Below the pieces are notes generated by a model, which was given only the letters and a program-made list of their open reading frames with translations, searched no databases and was not told where the DNA came from. Shown piece after piece: positions 6,218 through 10,795 of a stretch of 10,795 nt of DNA. The position numbers and the translations under genes were made by a program. Numbering within the stretch: the first letter of the stretch is position 1; each line of letters starts with the position of its first letter. The stretch spans positions 9,929-20,723 of the forward strand of contig DDYO01000310.1 of assembly GCA_002348045.1 (NCBI GenBank), read 5' to 3'. Source of the DNA: Anaerolineales bacterium UBA2232 (GTDB taxonomy: Bacteria; Chloroflexota; Anaerolineae; UBA2200).

Positions 6218-7570
6218 CTAGATTTCGGCATAGCGGGCAAAGATGGCCGCAGCGTGCTCAATACCCTGCAAATAGTCCTCAACGCGCACGCTTTCGTTGG
6301 GCGCGTGAGGATTGGAGGCGGGATGCCGCACGCCCGTGCCGGCCACCGGGATTCCCAGGGTCTGACATACCATTTCGATGGGACCGCTGCCCGTCAGCGT
6401 GGGCAGCACCACCGGCGGCTGGTCGTACACCTGTTCCGCGGCCTCCACCACCGCCCGGACCAACGGGTCATCGGGGGAGCTCCAGTAGGCCGGGTGCGCG
6501 TTGAGGTTGACGAGCTCAATGTCGTCGAAACCCTCCTGATCCAGGTACGCGCGCAGGTCCTGGAAGATGGCTGCCGGGTCCTGGTCGGGTACCAGGCGAA
6601 AGTCCACTTTGGCCGAAGCGGTATGGGGCAGCACCGTCTTCATGCCCGGGCCCCCGTAACCTGAGTGGATGCCGCAAATGGTGCACGTGGGGCCAAAGAT
6701 CAGGCGCTCCTTTAGCGCCTCACCGGTGAGCCCCATCAGATGCGAGGAGATGTCCAGGCGTTCCCGCTCGGCCGCCTCGTCAAAGGGCCACGCCGCCAGG
6801 AGCTGCCGCTGCCGCGGCGATGGCGGCCGGACGTCCCGATAAAAGCCCGGCACTCGAACCGTCTCGTCTCGACCTTTGAGGGCCTGCAGCGCCCACACCA
6901 GCCGCCAGGCAGGATTGGGCAGGATGGCCGCCCGGGACGAGTGGACGTCGGTGCGGGCCGTCTGCACCCGCAGTTCTACGTATAGAATGCCCTTTAGCCC
7001 GAGGGTAATCTCCAACCGGCCGTGAGGGTCTTTGGAGGCCGTCTCCCACAGGCAGCCGTCGGCCTGCAAGAGCTCGCGGTGCGCCTCCACGCAGGCCCCG
7101 AGGTGCGGGCTGCCCATTTCCTCCTCGCCTTCGAACAAGCACACGACGGTCAGGGGCAGCTCGCCGGCCACCCGCAGGATGGATTCCACGGCGCACAACC
7201 GGGCCACCAGGTTGCCCTTGTTGTCGGCGACGCCCCGGGCGTACAGGGTGCCGTCGCGGACCTCGGCGGCAAAGGGGTCCACCATCCATTCGTCCATGGG
7301 CTCCGGCGGCTGCACGTCATAGTGGTTGTACAGCAACAGCCGGCGGGGCGAACGGCCCAACCGAACGCCATAGGCCGCCGGATAGCCCGGCGTGGACAAT
7401 AGGCGCGCCTCGAAGCCGACTTGCTCCATGGTGGCGATCACCCAGTCGGCCATTTCGGCCATGCCGGTCCCCTGGGTGGAAATCGACGGCTGGCGGCAAG
7501 CCGCTTGCAGCCGGGCCACGTACGGGTCGGCGTGTTGGCGGATATCCCTCCGGACCGCATCGAGGTTCAT
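6218..7570 (-). CDS. M20 family metallopeptidase (dipeptidase-like)
   Basis: This is a 450-residue cytosolic di-zinc hydrolase of the M20 family, closest in pattern to the carnosinase/CPG2 dipeptidase group. The visible site is complete: H83 and D85 in 'YNHYDVQPPEP', bridging D116 in 'ARGVADNKGN', the general base and ligand pair E150-E151 in 'EGEEEMGS', probable ligand E176, and H422 in 'SNPHAPNES'. H210 in 'RTDVHSS' matches the lid-domain histidine that reaches across the dimer. Length is normal. It probably cleaves small peptides or N-acyl amino acids; the exact substrate is not readable. The ATG at 7570 has a strong AGGAGG (7575-7580) 4 nt upstream. It is the first gene of the six-gene minus-strand run and lies below a good promoter at 7750-7778. 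Confidence 0.95.
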   Translation of the reverse strand: MNLDAVRRDIRQHADPYVARLQAACRQPSISTQGTGMAEMADWVIATMEQVGFEARLLSTPGYPAAYGVRLGRSPRRLLLYNHYDVQPPEPMDEWMVDPFAAEVRDGTLYARGVADNKGNLVARLCAVESILRVAGELPLTVVCLFEGEEEMGSPHLGACVEAHRELLQADGCLWETASKDPHGRLEITLGLKGILYVELRVQTARTDVHSSRAAILPNPAWRLVWALQALKGRDETVRVPGFYRDVRPPSPRQRQLLAAWPFDEAAERERLDISSHLMGLTGEALKERLIFGPTCTICGIHSGYGGPGMKTVLPHTASAKVDFRLVPDQDPAAIFQDLRAYLDQEGFDDIELVNLNAHPAYWSSPDDPLVRAVVEAAEQVYDQPPVVLPTLTGSGPIEMVCQTLGIPVAGTGVRHPASNPHAPNESVRVEDYLQGIEHAAAIFARYAEI

Positions 7571-7749
7571 GTTTCCTCCTGAGACGATTGCTGCCTGGCG
7601 GCCGCGGGCAATGGCAAGACGGGCTCAAAGCAGGGCGCAACAGCATTGCACAAAGCAGGATATTACCAGCTGTTCAGGCGTCCGGCCCTGCTGCCGCACG
7701 GCCAAAACGTTGGCTCACCTCCCTGGGGTCAGCAGAAACGAACCGGCCC

Positions 7750-7778
7750 ATTGTAGGGCAAGAGGGCGCGTCTGCCAA
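7750..7778 (-). promoter_or_regulatory. Sigma-70-like promoter of the six-gene minus-strand unit
   Basis: On the minus strand, TTGGCA (7773-7778, five of six matches to TTGACA) is followed after 17 bp by TACAAT (7750-7755, five of six matches to TATAAT). The predicted start near 7743 gives a 5' leader of about 170 nt before the peptidase ATG. Confidence 0.6.
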
Positions 7779-7794
7779 CACTCGGCGTCGGGTC

Positions 7795-7824
7795 TTGGAC
7801 GGCAATCGGTTCAGAGGGTATAAT
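7795..7824 (+). promoter_or_regulatory. Promoter of the sixA-like gene
   Basis: A perfect TATAAT at 7819-7824 is preceded at 18 bp by TTGGAC (7795-7800), a weak -35. Transcription would begin near 7831, leaving a leader of about 47 nt. The -35 boxes of this promoter and the divergent one are only 16 bp apart, so one regulator could affect both. Confidence 0.6.
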
Positions 7825-7877
7825 GGCGCCTGACTTCCCGACGGTGAACGAATGGAACATCGACAAAGTGGGGGACA

Positions 7878-8366
7878 ATGAAAACGCTGCTCATCATGCG
7901 TCATGCCAAAGCCAAGGCCCAGGCTGTGGGACAGGCTGAGCGCGAACGGCAACTGGCCCAGCGCGGTCGCCGCAATGCTCATGAGATGGGAGAGCTCCTG
8001 CTGCGCGAGGGCCTGGAGCCGCAGCGCATTTTGTCGTCCACGGCCGTGCGGGCGGTGCAGACGGCTTGCGCCATGGCCGAAGCGCTGGGTTGCGACGATG
8101 AGGTCACCCTGGTGGATGGGCTCTACAACGGAGGGGTGGAGGACTACCTCGACGCCCTGGCAGGCCTGCCCGACACCGTGGAGAGCGCCCTGATCGTTGG
8201 GCACAATCCCAACCTCGTTGAGTTATTAGCGGACCTCACGGACCAGACCGAGGACCTGCCCACCGGCGCCATCGCCCACGTGCAGCTGTCCCTGGACCGC
8301 TGGGCAGACATCCTGACCTCGCCGGAAGGCGACTTGATGGCCGTCTGGCGGCCCAGGGAGCTGTAG
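7878..8366 (+). CDS. sixA: SixA-type phosphohistidine phosphatase
   Basis: This is a 162-residue histidine-phosphatase-superfamily protein. 'LLIMRHAKA' carries R8 and the nucleophile H9, R58 lies in 'SSTAVRAVQTA', and the second catalytic histidine H109 lies in 'IVGHNPNL'. The short length and the RHA (rather than RHG) form match the SixA branch, which removes phosphate from phosphohistidine proteins such as HPt domains in E. coli. The substrate in this organism is unknown, and no histidine kinase or HPt gene is present in the window. The ATG at 7878 has GGGGGA directly upstream (7870-7875). It appears to be a single-gene unit with its own promoter and a strong terminator at 8419-8452. Confidence 0.92.
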   Translation: MKTLLIMRHAKAKAQAVGQAERERQLAQRGRRNAHEMGELLLREGLEPQRILSSTAVRAVQTACAMAEALGCDDEVTLVDGLYNGGVEDYLDALAGLPDTVESALIVGHNPNLVELLADLTDQTEDLPTGAIAHVQLSLDRWADILTSPEGDLMAVWRPREL

Positions 8367-8418
8367 GCCGTGGTGGAGAGGGTTTCCCCAGGGCAAGCTC
8401 GCCAAAGCTGACAAAGAT

Positions 8419-8452
8419 AAACCCTCCCCGCTGGCGCCAGCGGGGAGGGTTT
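8419..8452. terminator. Perfect-palindrome bidirectional terminator, copy 1
   Basis: A gapless inverted repeat with 17-bp arms is centred on GGC|GCC at 8435/8436. It is followed by TTTTG on the plus strand and TTTATCTTTG on the minus strand, so it can end both the sixA-like transcript and the convergent nidogen-like transcript. The central bases would form the loop. The same element recurs at 9961-9992 behind the paralogous gene. Confidence 0.88.
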
Positions 8453-8489
8453 TGTGGCCTGTCTGTGCTTCGTTCGCCGGATACTGGGT

Positions 8490-9530
8490 CTAGTACACGA
8501 ACCCCATCATGTCCTGATCGGCGACGGGAGCCGCGGCGTTCGTCCACCAGTCCGCGCCTGCCTTCCACTCGCCGGCGGTGAAGAACTGGCCGACATAGGT
8601 CTTGCCGAAGGAGTCTTCCATGCCGATCACACCGTTGGGCTGGAAGAAGGGGCGTCCGTCGACGGCGGGCATGGGATCGCTGTACAGGAACAGGATGGCA
8701 TTGCTGCCCTCAAAGAGCTGGAGCTGGAAGGAGATCAGGTCGCCGCTGTCGTAGTTGCGGGCATTCTGCCACTCGACGACGAACACGCGGTTGGGGGCGT
8801 CGCCGAAGGTGTGGGCGAGAATCCGGCCGCGAGGTCGGAACACCTCGCTCCACTGGCAGGGGACCCACTCATACCAGGGATCCCACTCCTCATTTACCTC
8901 GTCCCATACATCACCCATGTAGTTCTTGCAGATCTTGTCGACTTTCCAGGTGGTGTTGTCGCCGATGACCCAGTCGGACCAGAAGGGGGCGATATAGTTG
9001 TTGGGCAGCTGGGGTCCAAGCGCTGGATCGTAGTGGCTGCTGGAGATGTTCGGGTCCTGGATCACATACTCGGCGATGCTGACTTTCTCTTCCTCCACCT
9101 TCGCCAGGTACTGGGGGTCTGCCATCACGACGTAGCCGTTGGTGGAAACCCATACCTTGTCGTAGCCCATGCCGCTGAGCTCCGACGGCCAATCCTCGGG
9201 CAGCGGGGGCGCAGTGTCCCCGCACCACCAGTCTTTCCAGTCCGCGGGCGGCCAGCCAGCCACTGGCTCGACCGGGCCGTCGAAGAACTGGAAGGTAAAG
9301 CCGATGCTTACCGGACCGCGTACTGCGTCATCTGCCTGGGGCAGCTCGGCGGCGCCGGCCATGTTCTTCCAAAGGCCGCCAAAGGTGGTGCCCTGGAAGG
9401 CTGCCGCGAAGGCCGGATCATCGGCCATGATCTGGTGGGGCACATTCTGGGGCTTGGGCTCGGCCAGCACGCCTGAGGTGAGGCTCAGGAGCAAAACGCT
9501 GATCATCACAATTCCGAATAGTTTGCGCAT
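8490..9530 (-). CDS. Secreted nidogen-like domain protein, copy A
   Basis: This is a 346-residue exported protein of unknown role. Residues 1-23 are a signal peptide (MRKLFGIVMISVLLLSLTSG, then VLA before the cut). The mature part resembles nidogen-like (NIDO) extracellular domains: 'VSIGFTFQFF' at 75-84, 'VWVSTNGYVVMADPQYL' at 127-142, 'LPNNYIAPFWSDW' at 175-187, 'NRVFVVEWQNARNY' at 247-260, 'ISFQLQLFEGSNAILFLY' at 266-283 and 'NGVIGMEDSFGKTYVGQFF' at 299-317. Such domains usually serve adhesion or matrix contact; the assignment rests on motif pattern only. Cysteines 103, 201 and 225 could form a disulfide. The ATG at 9530 is chosen because a signal peptide starts there, AAGGAG lies 10 nt upstream (9541-9546), and the predicted transcript begins near 9597, which excludes the longer frame from 9662. 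A paralogue lies upstream at 10031. Confidence 0.88.
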   Translation of the reverse strand: MRKLFGIVMISVLLLSLTSGVLAEPKPQNVPHQIMADDPAFAAAFQGTTFGGLWKNMAGAAELPQADDAVRGPVSIGFTFQFFDGPVEPVAGWPPADWKDWWCGDTAPPLPEDWPSELSGMGYDKVWVSTNGYVVMADPQYLAKVEEEKVSIAEYVIQDPNISSSHYDPALGPQLPNNYIAPFWSDWVIGDNTTWKVDKICKNYMGDVWDEVNEEWDPWYEWVPCQWSEVFRPRGRILAHTFGDAPNRVFVVEWQNARNYDSGDLISFQLQLFEGSNAILFLYSDPMPAVDGRPFFQPNGVIGMEDSFGKTYVGQFFTAGEWKAGADWWTNAAAPVADQDMMGFVY

Positions 9531-9557
9531 CCTCTCGTATCTCCTTTGTGAGTCGCT

Positions 9558-9575
9558 TTCGATCTCGAGATCGAA
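9558..9575. promoter_or_regulatory. 18-bp perfect palindrome in the leader of copy A
   Basis: TTCGATCTCGAGATCGAA is a perfect inverted repeat lying between the predicted transcription start (about 9597) and the ribosome binding site (9541-9546). The position suits a repressor operator or an RNA hairpin next to the ribosome binding site. No matching regulator is encoded in the window. Confidence 0.5.
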
Positions 9576-9603
9576 CACACACACGGCACGGACAGGCACT
9601 AGC

Positions 9604-9632
9604 AGTATACTGCGTTTCCTCCATGCTGTCAA
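9604..9632 (-). promoter_or_regulatory. Strong sigma-70-like promoter of copy A
   Basis: On the minus strand, a perfect TTGACA (9627-9632) is separated by exactly 17 bp from TATACT (9604-9609, five of six matches). The predicted start near 9597 leaves a leader of about 67 nt. This is the best promoter in the window and suggests high expression of the secreted protein. Confidence 0.78.
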
Positions 9633-9960
9633 CGCGTAACGGGCGAATTGTGATGTGAGCATGCCGATGGAGGCAGGTAACGTTACAGAGCGGAAGACCT
9701 TGTCTGGAAGGGTGTTGAGGGCGTCTTGCTGATCCCATCCCTGACGTCCGGCCTCACAAAAATGGTGCGAGCTCAGCGCTGTGGCACCCTGCTGCCCAGG
9801 GGATTCGTGGGGGCAAGGCGGATGCGTTCGAAGAGCTCCCCGCGGCGATCACGGTCTGTGATACCGAGGGGATCAGCCTGGCGCTGAATGCTTGGGCTAG
9901 CCAGGGACCTGTGACTCCGGCGCAATGGCGCCGGCGCCGCGCGACGTCCAACAAAAGAGT
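9633..9960. other. Intergenic stretch between the paralogues
   Basis: No complete gene is supported in these 328 bp. A 10-bp perfect palindrome GTAACGTTAC lies at 9677-9686, 45 bp upstream of the -35 box of copy A, and could be an operator. A possible coding remnant lies at 9815-9898 (entered separately). The remainder shows nothing recognisable. Confidence 0.5.
9815..9898 (+). pseudogene. Possible PAS-domain gene remnant
   Basis: On the plus strand, about 28 codons read as 'KADAFEELPAAITVCDTEGI' followed by 'SLALNAWA'. The core 'LPAAITVCDTEGI...N' closely resembles the start of PAS sensor domains (pattern L-P-x-x-I-x-V-x-D-x-x-G-x-I-x-x-x-N). The similarity stops abruptly after the Asn. The flanking codons become Arg-rich and then enter the antisense of the duplicated terminator and gene. 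There is no start codon or ribosome binding site close by. It could be the stub of a gene destroyed when the nidogen-like gene was duplicated, or a chance match. Confidence 0.3.
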
Positions 9961-9992
9961 AACCCTCCCCGCTGGCGCCAGCGGGGAGGGTT
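9961..9992. terminator. Perfect-palindrome terminator, copy 2
   Basis: A 16-bp-arm gapless inverted repeat has the same 30-bp core as the element at 8421-8450. On the minus strand it is followed by TTACTCTTTTG and ends the transcript of copy B. It lies exactly as far from its gene's stop as copy 1 does (1541-bp offset for both terminator and stop). Confidence 0.85.
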
Positions 9993-10030
9993 TTGTGGCC
10001 TGTCTGTGCTTCGTTCGCAGGATACCGGGT

Positions 10031-10795
10031 CTAGTACACGAACCCCATCATGTCCTGATCGGCGACGGGAGCCGCGGCGTTCAGCCAGTTCATTCCTGGC
10101 TTGAACTGCTCGCCAGCCGAGAAGAACTGGCCGACGTAGGTCTTGCCGAAGGAGTCTTCCATGCCGATGACACCGTTGGGCTGGAAGAAGGGGCGGCCGT
10201 CGACGGCGGGCATGGGATCGCTGTAGAGGAACAGGATGGCATTGCTGCCCTCAAAGAGCTGGAGCTGGAAGGAGATCAGGTCACCGCTCGAGTAGTTGCG
10301 GGCATTCTGCCACTCGACGACGAACACCCGGTTGGGGGCATCGCCGAAGGTTTGGGTCAGCATCCGGCCGCGGGGTCGGAATACCTCGCTCCACCCACCC
10401 TCGTAGCAGGGGACCCACTCGTACCAGGGATCCCACTCCTCATTGACCTCGTCCCATACGTCATACATGTACTCCTGGCAGATCTTCTCGACCTTCCAGG
10501 TGGTGTTGTCGCCGATGACCCAGTCGGACCAGAAGGGGGCGATAAAGTTGTTGGGGCGTCCCGGACCCAGCGCCATGTCGTAGTAATGCGCGCTGTTGGC
10601 CCACTCCTGGCCATGACCCACGTTGGGATCCTGGTCGTACTTCCACAGGTACTGCGGGTCAGCCAGGACCACGTAGCCGTTGGTACCGACGTAGACATGG
10701 TCGTAGCCCATGTCGGTGAGCTCTGACGGCCATCCCTCGGGCGCGGGCGGGATATAGCCCCATACCTCCATCCAGTTGGCGGGCGGCCAGCCGGG
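10031..10795 (-). CDS. Secreted nidogen-like domain protein, copy B (5'-truncated by window edge)
   Basis: This is a paralogue of copy A. The frame continues through the window edge ('PGWPPANW' precedes the internal Met at 10771), so the true start and any signal peptide lie outside; 254 C-terminal residues are visible. It keeps the same blocks: 'VYVGTNGYVVLADPQYL', 'RPNNFIAPFWSDWVIGDNTTW', 'NRVFVVEWQNARNY', 'ISFQLQLFEGSNAILFLY' and the identical C-terminus 'NAAAPVADQDMMGFVY'. Differences cluster in short segments: after ADPQYL (KYDQDPNVGHGQEWAN in place of KVEEEKVSIAEYVIQD), at the VPC loop (three extra residues, YEGG), and just before the C-terminal block. Two cysteines of copy A ('KIC' and 'VPC') are kept. 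The role is as unknown as for copy A; adhesion or surface coating is plausible. Confidence 0.88.
   Translation of the reverse strand, partial: PGWPPANWMEVWGYIPPAPEGWPSELTDMGYDHVYVGTNGYVVLADPQYLWKYDQDPNVGHGQEWANSAHYYDMALGPGRPNNFIAPFWSDWVIGDNTTWKVEKICQEYMYDVWDEVNEEWDPWYEWVPCYEGGWSEVFRPRGRMLTQTFGDAPNRVFVVEWQNARNYSSGDLISFQLQLFEGSNAILFLYSDPMPAVDGRPFFQPNGVIGMEDSFGKTYVGQFFSAGEQFKPGMNWLNAAAPVADQDMMGFVY

Larger units (their letters stand above)
7571..7877. other. Divergent control region between M20 and sixA-like genes
   Basis: This 307-bp stretch holds no supported gene. It contains back-to-back promoters (entered separately). On the minus-strand side there is a predicted leader of about 170 nt, within which CAAAGCAGG occurs twice in direct orientation at 7626-7634 and 7651-7659, 25 bp apart. 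No riboswitch or attenuator fold was recognised in the leader. Confidence 0.6.
8420..10795 (-). repeat. Tandem duplication: gene plus terminator, two copies
   Basis: Sequence from 8420 onward matches sequence from 9961 onward through the terminator, the short 3' untranslated region and the coding region. The two copies are in the same orientation at a 1541-bp offset, with no gap between terminator and stop. Near-identical blocks (for example 8575-8820 against 10116-10361) alternate with divergent short segments. The second copy is cut by the window edge. Confidence 0.85.

Noticed and set aside
7660..7665. TAATAT on the minus strand as a second peptidase promoter
   Set aside because: No acceptable -35 box lies 16-18 bp upstream, whereas the element at 7750-7778 has both boxes and correct spacing.
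7674..8204. 176-codon minus-strand frame over the sixA-like gene
   Set aside because: Antisense to the catalytic motifs of the phosphatase and runs through both divergent promoters.
8454..9476. Long plus-strand open frame (340 codons) antisense to copy A, with a similar one at 9911-10726 antisense to copy B
   Set aside because: They resemble each other only because the sense genes are paralogues. Neither has a ribosome binding site, both run through the terminator palindrome or its flank, and the sense frames have a signal peptide, promoter and domain motifs.
9531..9662. N-terminal extension of copy A to an ATG at 9662
   Set aside because: It would place the promoter (9604-9632) inside the gene and put 44 residues before a clear signal peptide. 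The start at 9530 has a ribosome binding site.
9754..9954. 66-codon minus-strand frame between the paralogues
   Set aside because: No ribosome binding site and no recognisable motif; the opposite strand gives the more protein-like PAS-type reading.

Overview
The window is GC-rich bacterial DNA, and the best guess at its source is a member of the Chloroflexota (Anaerolineae-like). The main reason is the 743-residue secreted protein at 568-2799. It has a long Pro/Thr/Ser linker and then a short C-terminal motif of the form W-R-V-Y-L-P-A-L-W-K, a tail seen repeatedly on exported Chloroflexota proteins. LVIVD-repeat proteins, a URO-D-family protein and membrane-anchored 'DDF..P.SGW' jelly-roll proteins fit the same lineage. 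The assignment is inferred; there is no rRNA or tRNA to confirm it. Signals resemble sigma-70 promoters (TTGACA/TATAAT-like) with AGGAGG-type ribosome binding sites.

Layout. (1) 3-479, plus strand: the 3' part of a cysteine-rich gene cut by the window edge. (2) 504-547: a hairpin between convergent genes. (3) 7570 down to 568, minus strand: six closely packed genes that probably form one transcription unit. In transcription order they are an M20 metallopeptidase, a URO-D-family protein, an unknown cytosolic protein, a single-pass membrane protein with an exposed jelly-roll-like domain, a GNAT acetyltransferase, and a secreted LVIVD beta-propeller protein. Gaps are 36, 59, 14 and 64 bp, and the last pair overlap as ATGA. 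(4) 7571-7877: a divergent control region with back-to-back promoters. (5) 7878-8366, plus strand: a SixA-type phosphohistidine phosphatase. (6) 8419-10795, minus strand: a tandem duplication of a secreted nidogen-like gene, each copy followed by the same perfect-palindrome terminator. The second copy runs off the window. Between the copies lie a very good promoter, an 18-bp palindrome in the predicted leader, and a possible PAS-domain gene remnant.

Working together. Nothing here forms a recognised defence, biosynthetic or mobile system. The six-gene run mixes peptide hydrolysis (M20), possible corrinoid or methyl-transfer chemistry (URO-D family) and cell-surface proteins. Its least explained part is the tightly coupled pair at 4266-4916 and 3400-4251. 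The other open questions are the paralogous secreted pair and the Cys-rich protein at the left edge.
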